Shown here piece after piece: positions 8,862-16,456 of a stretch of 64,000 bases of DNA. Position numbers and translations under genes: made by a program. The notes under the pieces were generated by a model, which did no database searches, was not told the origin of the DNA, and saw only the letters and a list, made by a program, of their open reading frames with translations. Origin of the DNA: Pseudomonas sp. CBZ-4 (GTDB taxonomy: Bacteria > Pseudomonadota > Gammaproteobacteria > Pseudomonadales > Pseudomonadaceae); NCBI RefSeq assembly GCF_000346755.1, contig NZ_ANNV01000023.1, positions 1 through 64,000 on the forward strand. The letters are read 5' to 3'. Numbering within the stretch: the stretch's first letter is position 1; each line of letters begins with the position of its first letter.

Positions 8862-9800
8862 ATGGAAACCCGCGCCCATCATGTGATGATTGGTCTGTTC
8901 AGCGTGATCGTCGTGGTCGGCGCGATGCTGTTTGGCCTGTGGCTGGCCAAATCCAGCATCGACAGTGCCTTCCAGGATTACGAAGTGGTGTTCAACGAGG
9001 CGGTCAGCGGCCTGTCCCAGGGCAGCTCGGTGCAGTACAGCGGGATCAAGGTAGGCGACGTGATCAGCCTGCGCCTGGACCCCAAGGACCCGCGCCGCGT
9101 CCTCGCGCGCATCCGCCTGGCCGGGCAGACGCCGATCAAGGAAGACACCCAGGCCAAGCTGGCGCTGACCGGCATCACCGGCACCTCGATCATCCAGCTC
9201 AGCGGCGGCACGCCACAAAGCCCGGTGCTCAAGGGCAAGGACGGCAACCTGCCGGAAATCATCGCCTCGCCATCGCCCATCGCGCGCCTGTTGAACAACA
9301 GCAACGACCTGATGAGCAGCATCAACCTGCTGCTGCACAACGCCAACGCGTTGTTCTCGCGGGAGAACGTCGAGCGCCTGACCACCACCCTCGACAACTT
9401 GCAGCAAACCACCGGCGCCATCGCCGACCAGCGCGGCGACATCAAAGTGGTGATGCAGCAACTGATGCAGGTAAGCAAACAGGCCAGCGGCGCCCTGGAG
9501 CAAACCACCGTGCTGATGCGCAACGCCAACGGCCTGTTGAACGATCAAGGCAAGCAGGCGTTCAGCAGTGCCGAGCAGGCGATGAAATCCCTGGAAAAAA
9601 GCACCGCCACCATCAACACCTTGCTGACCGACAACAAGGACTCGGTGAACAGCGGCATGCAGGGCCTCAACGAACTGGCGCCGGCCGTGCGCGAACTGCG
9701 AGAAACCCTCGGCTCGCTGCGCGCCATCTCCCGCCGCCTGGAAGCCAACCCCAGCGGTTACCTGCTGGGCAGTGACAAGAACAAGGAGTTCACGCCATGA
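8862..9800 (+). CDS. MlaD-type MCE domain lipid-binding protein
   Basis: A 312-residue protein with one N-terminal membrane helix (IGLFSVIVVVGAMLFGLWLA) followed by a periplasmic MCE domain at about 38-120 (YEVVFNEAVSGLSQGSSVQYSGIKVGDV). A long helical, Gln/Asn-rich region follows, of the kind that forms the needle or channel in MCE rings. It starts one base after the ATPase stop codon and overlaps the lipoprotein gene by four bases. The family forms hexameric rings between the membranes. Confidence 0.92.
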   Translation: METRAHHVMIGLFSVIVVVGAMLFGLWLAKSSIDSAFQDYEVVFNEAVSGLSQGSSVQYSGIKVGDVISLRLDPKDPRRVLARIRLAGQTPIKEDTQAKLALTGITGTSIIQLSGGTPQSPVLKGKDGNLPEIIASPSPIARLLNNSNDLMSSINLLLHNANALFSRENVERLTTTLDNLQQTTGAIADQRGDIKVVMQQLMQVSKQASGALEQTTVLMRNANGLLNDQGKQAFSSAEQAMKSLEKSTATINTLLTDNKDSVNSGMQGLNELAPAVRELRETLGSLRAISRRLEANPSGYLLGSDKNKEFTP

Positions 9801-10408
9801 AGCGTGCATATCAACTGATCGTCCCTGTAGCCCTGGCCCTGGTGAGCGCGTGCTCGATCCTGCCCAAGCCCGACCCTTCGGACGTGTACCGCCTGGCGGC
9901 AGCCCCGGCGACCGTACAAGGCACGCAGGTCGCCTGGTCGCTGCGGGTAACCAAGCCCCAGACCAGCGAATTTCTCGACAGCCCGCGCATTGCCGTGGTG
10001 CCCAACGGTGACCTGATCAGCAGCTATGCCAATTCGCGCTGGAGCGATCCGTCGCCGGTGCTGTTGCGCAACCGCCTGCTGGACGGGTTCCAGCGCGATG
10101 GGCGGGTGACGTTGTTGAGTACCGACGACACCAACCTGCAAGCAGACTATGAACTGGGCGGGCAGTTGCAGGCCTTTCAGAGTGAGTACCGTGGCAATGC
10201 GGTGGAGGTGGTGATCCGCCTCGACGCACGACTGGTGCGTGGGAGTGATCAGCGGATTATTGCCAGCCGGCGGTTTGAGGTGCGGCAGCCGGTGGGGGAT
10301 ACCAAGGTGCCAGCGGTGGTGGCCGGGTTTGGCTTGGCGGGGGATCAGTTGAACAAGCAGGTGGTGGAGTGGGTGGTGCAGCAGGGCAATACAGCGCCGA
10401 AACGCTGA
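9797..10408 (+). CDS. ABC-type transport auxiliary lipoprotein (PqiC/MlaD-associated family)
   Basis: A 203-residue lipoprotein with signal peptide and lipobox LVSAC near residue 19. The body matches the PqiC/DUF330-like ABC_trans_aux fold, with motifs such as NSRWSDPSPVLLRNRLLDGF and YELGGQLQAF. It is the last gene of the MCE operon, joined by an ATGA overlap, and probably links the MCE ring to the outer membrane. A REPIN follows the stop codon. Confidence 0.88.
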   Translation: MKRAYQLIVPVALALVSACSILPKPDPSDVYRLAAAPATVQGTQVAWSLRVTKPQTSEFLDSPRIAVVPNGDLISSYANSRWSDPSPVLLRNRLLDGFQRDGRVTLLSTDDTNLQADYELGGQLQAFQSEYRGNAVEVVIRLDARLVRGSDQRIIASRRFEVRQPVGDTKVPAVVAGFGLAGDQLNKQVVEWVVQQGNTAPKR

Positions 10409-10414
10409 GGGCCT

Positions 10415-10494
10415 CTTCGCGGGCAAGCCCGCTCCCACATTTTTGATTTGTGAATACAGTCAAATGTGGGAGCTGGCTTGCCTGCGATAGCGAT
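10415..10494. repeat. REPIN (paired inverted REP elements)
   Basis: Two REP cores in opposite orientation: CGCGGGCAAGCCCGCTCCCA at the left and TGTGGGAGCTGGCTTGCCTG at the right, separated by an AT-rich spacer. It lies between the MCE operon and the convergent Gate-domain gene, where it could also protect 3' ends of both transcripts. Confidence 0.9.
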
Positions 10495-10501
10495 CCCAGC
10501 C

Positions 10502-11731
10502 TCAGCCAAAGAACCAGTAGCAAACTGCAATCGCCGCAACGACACCCGCCAACTCCGCCAGCAACGCACAGCCCACGGCATGCCTGGCCCGCTGAATCCC
10601 CACCGAACCAAAGTACACCGCCAACACATAGAAGGTGGTCTCGGTACTGCCCTGGATCGTCGCCGCCACCAGCGCCGGGAAGCTGTCCACGCCCTGGGTC
10701 TGCATGGTTTCGATCAGCATCGCCCGCGCGGCGCTGCCGGAGAACGGCTTGACCATTGCCGTCGGCAAGGCATCGACAAAACGCGTGTCCATGCCCGTCC
10801 AGGCCACCAGATGGCGAATGCCTTCCAGGCCGAATTCCAACGCCCCCGAGGCACGCAACACGCCGACCGCACACAGCATCGCCACCAGATACGGCAGCAG
10901 ATTCTTGGCCACGTCGAAGCCTTCCTTGGCGCCTTCGACAAACGCCTCGTAGACCTTCACCTTGCGCAACGCGCCGATGATCAGGAACAGCATGATCAAA
11001 CCAAACAGGGTGAGGTTGCCGAGGATCGACGAGAGGCTGGCCAGCGCGGTGGCGGAGAGGGTCGCCAGCAGCGCCATGAAGCCACCCAGCACCAGCGCGC
11101 CCGGGATCAGGTACGCGAGCACCACCGGGTCCCACAGGCGCAGGCGCTGCATGATCGCCACCGACAGCAGGCCCACCAGGGTCGAGGCGCTGGTGGCCAG
11201 CAGGATCGGCAGGAACACCAGCGTCGGGTCGGCGGCGCCTTGCTGGGCGCGGTACATGAAGATGGTCACCGGCAACAGCGTCAGCGAGGACGCGTTGAGC
11301 ACCAGGAACAGGATCTGCGCGTTACTGGCGGTGTTGGGGATCGGGTTGAGTTCCTGCAAGGCCTTCATCGCCTTCAAGCCGATAGGCGTGGCGGCGTTGT
11401 CCAGGCCCAGGCCGTTGGCGGCGAAGTTGAGGGTGATCAAGCCGATGGCGGGGTGGCCAGCCGGCACTTCCGGCATCAGGCGGCGGAACAGCGGGCCGAG
11501 GGCCTTGGCCAGCCAATCGACGATGCCGGCTTTTTCAGCGATGCGTAGAAAACCCAGCCACAAGGTCAGGGTACCGAACAGCAGCACCATGACTTCCACC
11601 GACAGTTTGGCCATGGCGAAAATGCTTTCGACCATTGCCGAAAATATCCCGGCGTTACCGCCCACCAGCCACTGCACCAGCGCTGACACCATTGCCACGA
11701 CAAAGAAGCCAAGCCACAGGCCATTGAGCAT
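10502..11731 (-). CDS. Gate-domain (nucleoside recognition) membrane protein, fused SpmA-SpmB type
   Basis: A 409-residue, very hydrophobic protein with about 10 membrane segments. The N-terminal half resembles SpmA (LTLNFAANGLGLDNAATPIGLKAM) and the C-terminal half resembles SpmB (GSTETTFYVLAVYFGSVGI), both Gate domains named for nucleoside transporters. In Bacillus these halves are separate spore maturation proteins; in pseudomonads they are one chain of unknown function. It ends close to the REPIN and is convergent with the MCE operon. Transport of a nucleoside or related solute is possible but unproven. Confidence 0.82.
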   Translation of the reverse strand: MLNGLWLGFFVVAMVSALVQWLVGGNAGIFSAMVESIFAMAKLSVEVMVLLFGTLTLWLGFLRIAEKAGIVDWLAKALGPLFRRLMPEVPAGHPAIGLITLNFAANGLGLDNAATPIGLKAMKALQELNPIPNTASNAQILFLVLNASSLTLLPVTIFMYRAQQGAADPTLVFLPILLATSASTLVGLLSVAIMQRLRLWDPVVLAYLIPGALVLGGFMALLATLSATALASLSSILGNLTLFGLIMLFLIIGALRKVKVYEAFVEGAKEGFDVAKNLLPYLVAMLCAVGVLRASGALEFGLEGIRHLVAWTGMDTRFVDALPTAMVKPFSGSAARAMLIETMQTQGVDSFPALVAATIQGSTETTFYVLAVYFGSVGIQRARHAVGCALLAELAGVVAAIAVCYWFFG

Positions 11732-11782
11732 CAGTTAAATCCCCCGAATGATGGGGCGAATGATAGCGGGGCTGGCAGAAAC

Positions 11783-11811
11783 GACAAACCCCGGATTTCC
11801 CGGGGTTTGTC
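11783..11811. terminator. Hairpin downstream of the gltP-like gene
   Basis: A 12-bp stem GACAAACCCCGG / CCGGGGTTTGTC with a five-base loop. It lies 18 bases past the stop of the symporter gene on the minus strand and before the next minus-strand start. The T-tract is short, so it may be a partial terminator. Confidence 0.7.
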
Positions 11812-11828
11812 TCACAGCGCTCGCGCTA

Positions 11829-13160
11829 TCAGCTGCGCGTGGCCTGGGCGGCCGGAGCCGCGTCCTTGCTGCGCCAGTGCGGCAGGGAATTCCAGTAACG
11901 CTCGCCCTTGGCGTCGTCGTACATGCCTTCCCAACGCGCAATGACCAACACGGCCAGGGCGTTGCCGATCACGTTCAGGGCGGTACGTGCCATGTCCATG
12001 ATGCGGTCGACACCGGCGATGAACGCCAGGCCTTCCAGCGGGATACCCACGCTGCCCAGGGTGGCCAACAGCACCACGAAGGACACGCCCGGTACACCGG
12101 CGATGCCTTTGGAGGTGACCATCAGGGTCAGCACCAGCATCAGTTGCTGGCCAACCGACAGGTCGATGCCATACAGCTGGGCGATAAAGATCGCCGCGAT
12201 GCTCTGGTACAGGGTCGAACCGTCGAGGTTGAACGAGTAACCGGTCGGCACCACGAAGCTGCAGATGGCCTTCGGCGCGCCGTAGGCTTCCATCTTCTCG
12301 ATCACGCGCGGCAGCACGGTCTCGGAGCTGGCGGTGGAGTAGGCCAGTACCAGCTCATCCTTGAAGATGCGCATCAGCTTGATCACCGAGAAGCCGAACA
12401 GGCGGGCGATCAGGCCGAGGATCACAAAGGCGAAGAACAGGATGGCGACGTAAACCAGGATCACCAGCTTGGCCAGCGGCAGCAGCGAGGCGAAGCCGAA
12501 GTTGGCCACGGTCACCGCGATCAGGGCGAAGACGCCGATCGGGGCGTACTTCATGATCATGTGGGTGACTTTGAACATGCTCTCGGACACGCCCTGGAAC
12601 ATGGTCACCAGCGGCTCGCGCAGGTCAGGCTTGAGGCTCGACAGGCCGAGGCCGAACAGCACCGAGAAGAAGATAATCGGCAGCATTTCACCACGGGCAA
12701 CGGCGGCGAAGATGTTCGACGGGATCAGATTCAGGATGGTCTGGATGAACGCATGCTCGTGCTGCACTTCCGCAGCCGTGGCCTGGTATTTGGAGATATC
12801 GACCGTACCCAGGGTACTCATGTCGATGCCGGCACCCGGATGGAACAGGTTGGCCAGCAACAGGCCGACCACGATCGCGATGGTGGTGACGATCTCGAAG
12901 TAAAGGATGGTTTTGACGCCGATACGCCCGAGCTTCTTCGCGTCACCGACACCGGCAATGCCGACGATCAGCGAGGAAATCACAATCGGGATCACGATCA
13001 TCTTGATCAGGCGGATAAAGATATCGCCCGCTGGCTGCAACACATTGCTGATCCACCAGGCTTTTTCAGCACTGAAATGGTTAAGCACTGCGCCGATTGC
13101 GATCCCCAACACCAAACCGATGAGGATCTGCCAGGCGAGGCTTAGCTTTGCCTTCTTCAT
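11829..13160 (-). CDS. Dicarboxylate/amino acid:cation symporter (DAACS family, GltP-like)
   Basis: A 443-residue inner-membrane carrier for glutamate/aspartate or C4-dicarboxylates. The family features are all visible: SSETVLPRVIEKMEAYGAP (serine-rich reentrant loop, near residue 270), FVVPTGYSFNLDGSTLYQS (near 300, containing the NMDGT-like NLDGS), and the second reentrant loop KGIAGVPGVSFVVLLATLGS. NLDGS and the C-terminal sequence place it with proton/sodium symporters such as GltP and DctA. In PAO1 the equivalent position carries gltP. ATG 13160 has AAGGGTAA upstream. Confidence 0.9.
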   Translation of the reverse strand: MKKAKLSLAWQILIGLVLGIAIGAVLNHFSAEKAWWISNVLQPAGDIFIRLIKMIVIPIVISSLIVGIAGVGDAKKLGRIGVKTILYFEIVTTIAIVVGLLLANLFHPGAGIDMSTLGTVDISKYQATAAEVQHEHAFIQTILNLIPSNIFAAVARGEMLPIIFFSVLFGLGLSSLKPDLREPLVTMFQGVSESMFKVTHMIMKYAPIGVFALIAVTVANFGFASLLPLAKLVILVYVAILFFAFVILGLIARLFGFSVIKLMRIFKDELVLAYSTASSETVLPRVIEKMEAYGAPKAICSFVVPTGYSFNLDGSTLYQSIAAIFIAQLYGIDLSVGQQLMLVLTLMVTSKGIAGVPGVSFVVLLATLGSVGIPLEGLAFIAGVDRIMDMARTALNVIGNALAVLVIARWEGMYDDAKGERYWNSLPHWRSKDAAPAAQATRS

Positions 13161-13348
13161 GTCATTACCCTTACTTCAAGTGAACTCAAGGCAAATGCGC
13201 CAGCCGCAACGCTCGAAAGCGAAAAAGTGTGAGCATCTGCCTCCATGGAAGGTCACCGCAGCGTGGCCGAAATGGCTTACTGGCAGGCGAAAAAAGGCGC
13301 AACTATTCCGATGCAAGGGAGCGACGTCTAATGCCGTAAACGCCTACC

Positions 13349-13375
13349 CTATGCCGAATCGGCATGGCTTTTTTT
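13349..13375 (+). terminator. Orphan intrinsic terminator on the plus strand
   Basis: Stem CTATGCCG / CGGCATGG (8 bp, one G-T pair) around loop AAT, followed at once by C and seven T. Its core ATGCCGAATCGGCAT is a perfect 15-base palindrome. The nearest upstream gene is on the opposite strand, so the transcript it ends is not identified. As an alternative, the palindrome could be an operator for gltP. Confidence 0.65.
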
Positions 13376-13381
13376 CATAAT

Positions 13382-13401
13382 AACTGTCCGAACGGTCAGT
13401 T
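13382..13401. promoter_or_regulatory. Operator-like palindrome (TetR-type appearance)
   Basis: AACTGTCCGAACGGTCAGTT is symmetric in 18 of 20 positions, with arms AACTG..CCG and CGG..CAGTT. Sites of this form are common for TetR-family repressors. No TetR gene lies nearby. Function is inferred from symmetry only. Confidence 0.35.
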
Positions 13402-13661
13402 CAAATGCGACAAATCGTCCGCCGAATATGCCGTGAACCTGCCAAAGCCGGCTCGCTCAGAGATTCAGCACGTCTTCGAAGGGTTGGCAGAAATGCCTGG
13501 GAATACTGCGCGGCAGTGTCGGAAATGTCCTATGGACCCGACGAAATTTTATCGATAGGTGGTCACGCCGACACACCAAGTAATGGTTGGAATCGGGCAA
13601 AAAGGAAATTTGCGGCTATGCGCGGTATGAGAAGCGGGGAATGAGAGTCACGAACCCGCCA

Positions 13662-13693
13662 CAAGTTCAGCAAACCGTGGGTTTGTGAACTTG
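13662..13693. other. Long hairpin downstream of the Ivy-like gene
   Basis: Arms CAAGTTCA-G-CAAACC and GGTTTG-TGAACTTG pair over 14 bp with one bulged G and a GTG loop. There is no T-tract on either side. It lies about 30 bases past the stop of the minus-strand Ivy-like gene and may stabilise or end that transcript. Confidence 0.5.
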
Positions 13694-13722
13694 CGATCAC
13701 TGATCAGGCCCGTCAAAGGGGC

Positions 13723-14190
13723 CTAGTACCAATTCGGGTCTTTCTTCAGCTGCTCCATCAGCAGCTTTTGCATGCCTGCATCCGGTTTACCGATAAAACG
13801 GTAATCGGCGTGCCGCGTCGGCGACTTGTCCGCCGGCAAGCCGGCCGGGACTTCTACCAACAGCGCGTAGGCATCGTCCTTGTCGAGGCTGAAGGCCACG
13901 ATCAGGCGCTTGTTCAGGCAGGTGTCTGCAGTTTCGCAGAGCGGCCCGACCAAGTACTTGTCGCCGTCTTCTTCCACGGCATTCATTTGTTCAGCCGTAC
14001 CCGACAGGTTCATCACCCATTCCGGCAGGCGCTCTTCTTTCTTCACCACGCCTTGCCAGGTCTGGCGGTATTGCGGGTCCGCACTGAGCAACTCGTTGGC
14101 GCGTGACTGGCCATCGTTGGCGGCCATCACCAAGCCGCTGCCGCCCAGCAGGGCGGCGGCAACCAGGGCTTTAAGAGACAAAGAGGTCAT
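13723..14190 (-). CDS. Ivy-like lysozyme inhibitor family protein
   Basis: A 155-residue exported protein with signal peptide MTSLSLKALVAAALLGGSGLVMA. The mature part has the size and order of the Ivy (inhibitor of vertebrate lysozyme) family, ending in the NRLIVAF-like segment NKRLIVAFSLDKDDAYALLV after a two-cysteine loop (C-ETADT-C). The classic CKPHDC loop of E. coli Ivy is changed here, so inhibition of lysozyme cannot be assumed. ATG 14190 follows the DUF1328 stop by two bases, so the two are probably co-transcribed. It would act in the periplasm. Confidence 0.7.
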   Translation of the reverse strand: MTSLSLKALVAAALLGGSGLVMAANDGQSRANELLSADPQYRQTWQGVVKKEERLPEWVMNLSGTAEQMNAVEEDGDKYLVGPLCETADTCLNKRLIVAFSLDKDDAYALLVEVPAGLPADKSPTRHADYRFIGKPDAGMQKLLMEQLKKDPNWY

Positions 14191-14192
14191 AT

Positions 14193-14357
14193 TCAGCCTC
14201 GGCCACGACGACCAAAGAAGAACGAAGCGATAAACATCACCAGGAAGACCACAAACAGAATCTTGGCGATCCCCGTAGCGGTGCCCGCGATACCACCGAA
14301 GCCCAGGACTGCAGCCACAATGGCGATGATCAGAAATGTGATTGCCCAACTCAACAT
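14193..14357 (-). CDS. DUF1328 small membrane protein
   Basis: A 54-residue protein with two membrane helices and a Gly-rich turn ([20 protein letters not shown]), ending in FFGRRGRG. This is the UPF0391/DUF1328 family, small inner-membrane proteins often induced by envelope or osmotic stress; the exact role is unknown. ATG 14357 has AAGGAGA upstream. The Ivy-like gene follows immediately. Confidence 0.88.
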   Translation of the reverse strand: MLSWAITFLIIAIVAAVLGFGGIAGTATGIAKILFVVFLVMFIASFFFGRRGRG

Positions 14358-14399
14358 GGTGATTCTCCTTACGCTTTCTAAAGGGGTAACAACGGTGGT

Positions 14400-14423
14400 G
14401 CCGTACGGCCGCTCACGTGAGCG
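14400..14423. other. Two adjacent perfect palindromes upstream of DUF1328
   Basis: GCCGTACGGC (14400-14409) is followed directly by CGCTCACGTGAGCG (14410-14423). They lie between the 94-residue gene and the DUF1328 start. They may be operators or a weak terminator of the preceding gene; there is no T-tract. Confidence 0.4.
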
Positions 14424-14437
14424 AGCGCTTTTCTTGC

Positions 14438-14722
14438 CTAGAACACCCAACGCTCTTGGACGGGCAGCTCGCCCAGGGTGGAATCCTGGTCGGCGACTCT
14501 CAATGGCGGGGCGGTTACATCGGCAGCCACGCTGCCAACGGAACGGAAATGGGTCTGGGTCTTCACGGAATGTTCGAAGTGCGGGACTTGTTGCTGACTC
14601 TGCTGCCAATGCTGCATCTGCTGGCCGCCAATCAACGTGACCATCAGGGCCAGGCTGGCGAACAGGCCTTGCTGCAAGCGCAGTGGCGATACGTGCAATT
14701 GGCTGAGGCTTGGGCGAGTCAT
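14438..14722 (-). CDS. Small conserved hypothetical protein with one membrane segment
   Basis: A 94-residue protein I recognise only as a pseudomonad hypothetical located beside algB. An N-terminal positively charged stretch is followed by one hydrophobic segment ([15 protein letters not shown], residues 20-34), then a Gln/His-rich linker ([12 protein letters not shown]). ATG 14722 is supported by GGAG nine bases upstream. It could be a membrane-anchored or exported protein. No function can be given. Confidence 0.65.
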   Translation of the reverse strand: MTRPSLSQLHVSPLRLQQGLFASLALMVTLIGGQQMQHWQQSQQQVPHFEHSVKTQTHFRSVGSVAADVTAPPLRVADQDSTLGELPVQERWVF

Positions 14723-15099
14723 GCTGTGGTGCTCCCGCATTCTGATTATTCGTTGAGAGGGATATTGCAGGGTGCATGCCAGCTTTTTTACAAAATAAAA
14801 CTCAATAAAATCAATATGTTGCGAGATATCGAATAGGGAGGCACACAGCATCCTGCACGATGCCGCCCTGGGAGCCGTGCGAAATGCACGATCACCAGCG
14901 GTCGGATCAAGGGATAGAAAACACGCGACAGGTTGCCGAAGTGGCAAGACGACATGAAAACGCCATCAGACGGGGCTTTTCAGGAAACCATGCAGATACC
15001 TGCACGACGCTTCCTTTTATCGATCAGAATAAACCATGCAACTTGCCCGATTATTCTGGGACTAATCACCATCACTCATAGTTAAGGAGCGCGGCACAG
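14723..15099. other. 377-bp divergent intergenic region upstream of algB
   Basis: No gene is seen. The part at 14784-14834 is strongly A/T-rich (ACAAAATAAAACTCAATAAA), unlike the flanking DNA, and is suited to promoters for the minus-strand small gene. The part next to algB ends with TTAAGGAGCG, a good ribosome binding site. I found no clear AlgU or sigma-54 promoter here. Confidence 0.5.
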
Positions 15100-16446
15100 A
15101 TGGAATCAGCCAAGGAACTTCAAGGCCGTATTCTTTTAGTGGATGACGAATCCGCGATCCTGCGCACCTTCCGTTATTGCCTGGAAGATGAAGGCTACAC
15201 CGTGGCCACCGCCAACAGCGCCGCCCAGGCCGATGCACTGATGCAACGCCAGGTGTTCGACCTGTGCTTCCTGGACCTGCGCCTGGGCGAAGACAACGGC
15301 CTCGATGTATTGGCGCAAATGCGTATACAGGCGCCGTGGATGCGCGTGGTGATCGTCACCGCGCATTCCGCCGTGGACACCGCCGTGGATGCGATCCAGG
15401 CCGGCGCCGCCGATTACCTGGTGAAACCGTGCAGCCCGGACCAATTGCGCCTGGCCACCGCCAAGCAGCTGGAAGTACGCCAACTGTCTGCGCGCCTGGA
15501 AGCGCTGGAAGGCGCGGTGCGCCAACCCAAAGACGGCCTCGACTCCCACAGCCCGGCGATGATGGTCGTGCTGGAAACCGCGCGCCAAGTCGCCGGGACC
15601 GACGCCAATATCTTGATCCTCGGCGAGTCGGGTACCGGTAAAGGCGAACTGGCCCGGGCCATCCACGGCTGGAGCAAGCGCGCAAAGAAATCCTGCGTGA
15701 CCATCAACTGCCCGTCGCTGACCGCAGAACTGATGGAAAGCGAATTGTTCGGCCACAGCCGCGGCGCGTTTACCGGCGCCAGCGAAAGCACCCTGGGCCG
15801 GGTCAACCAGGCCGATGGCGGCACGCTGTTTCTTGACGAGATCGGCGACTTTCCCCTCACGTTGCAGCCGAAGTTGTTGCGCTTCATCCAGGACAAGGAA
15901 TACGAGCGCGTGGGCGACCCGGTCACCCGCCGCGCCGATGTGCGCATCCTTGCCGCCACCAACCTGAACCTGGAAGACATGGTGCGCGACGGCCGCTTCC
16001 GGGAAGACTTGCTGTACCGTCTCAACGTCATCACCTTGCACCTGCCGCCGCTGCGTGAGCGCAGCGAAGACATCCTGACCCTGGCCGATCGCTTCCTGGC
16101 ACGCTTCGTCAAGGAATACGCACGGCCGGCACGCGGCTTCAGTGATGAAGCCCGCGAGGCGCTGCTCAACTATCGCTGGCCGGGCAATATCCGCGAGCTG
16201 CGCAACGTGGTGGAACGCGCGAGCATCATCTGCCCGCAGGAGAAGGTGGAAATCAGCCACCTCGGCATGGCCGAACAACCCACCCACAATGCCCCGCGTA
16301 TCGGCGCGGCGTTGAGCCTGGACGAGCTGGAGAAAGCCCACATCGGCGCCGTGCTGGCCACCGCCGACACCCTGGACCAGGCGGCCCGCACCCTGGGTAT
16401 CGACGCCTCGACCCTGTACCGCAAACGCAAACAGTACAACCTGTGA
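15100..16446 (+). CDS. algB: AlgB, NtrC-family response regulator
   Basis: A 448-residue regulator with an N-terminal receiver domain (acidic pocket D15-D16, phospho-acceptor D59 in FLDLRLG, Lys in LVKPCS near 109). The AAA+ domain has Walker A GESGTGKGE near 177, the GAFTGA loop intact and Walker B GGTLFLDEIGDF, followed by a Fis-type helix-turn-helix at the C-terminus (QAARTLGIDASTLYRKRKQY). In P. aeruginosa AlgB promotes alginate production and repression of virulence traits, and KinB mainly dephosphorylates it. The kinB gene follows 10 bases later. An intact GAFTGA suggests it may contact sigma-54, though AlgB can act without it. Confidence 0.95.
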   Translation: MESAKELQGRILLVDDESAILRTFRYCLEDEGYTVATANSAAQADALMQRQVFDLCFLDLRLGEDNGLDVLAQMRIQAPWMRVVIVTAHSAVDTAVDAIQAGAADYLVKPCSPDQLRLATAKQLEVRQLSARLEALEGAVRQPKDGLDSHSPAMMVVLETARQVAGTDANILILGESGTGKGELARAIHGWSKRAKKSCVTINCPSLTAELMESELFGHSRGAFTGASESTLGRVNQADGGTLFLDEIGDFPLTLQPKLLRFIQDKEYERVGDPVTRRADVRILAATNLNLEDMVRDGRFREDLLYRLNVITLHLPPLRERSEDILTLADRFLARFVKEYARPARGFSDEAREALLNYRWPGNIRELRNVVERASIICPQEKVEISHLGMAEQPTHNAPRIGAALSLDELEKAHIGAVLATADTLDQAARTLGIDASTLYRKRKQYNL

Positions 16447-16456
16447 GCTGTACCTT

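Larger units (their letters stand above)
13161..13722. other. 562-bp region without a convincing protein gene
   Basis: The region lies between the upstream side of the gltP-like gene and the 3' end of the Ivy-like gene. Going right it holds a plus-strand intrinsic terminator (13349-13375), a near-palindromic operator-like site (13382-13401), A/T-richer DNA and a long hairpin (13662-13693). An open frame at 13405-13644 (79 codons) lacks a ribosome binding site and a protein-like composition. The plus-strand terminator has no plus-strand gene in front of it, so a small RNA is possible. Confidence 0.5.

Noticed and set aside
13161..13340. Sigma-54 promoter for the gltP-like gene
   Set aside because: GG and GC elements are present on the minus strand but with 7 or 11 bases between them instead of 10.
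13405..13644. A 79-codon open frame in the gap before the Ivy-like gene
   Set aside because: It has no ribosome binding site and an Arg/Ser-rich, non-protein-like composition. Kept only as part of the gene-free region.
13400..13720. Rsm-type sRNA (several GGA motifs)
   Set aside because: No TGTAAGC-type upstream activating sequence is present and the GGA motifs are not in hairpin loops.
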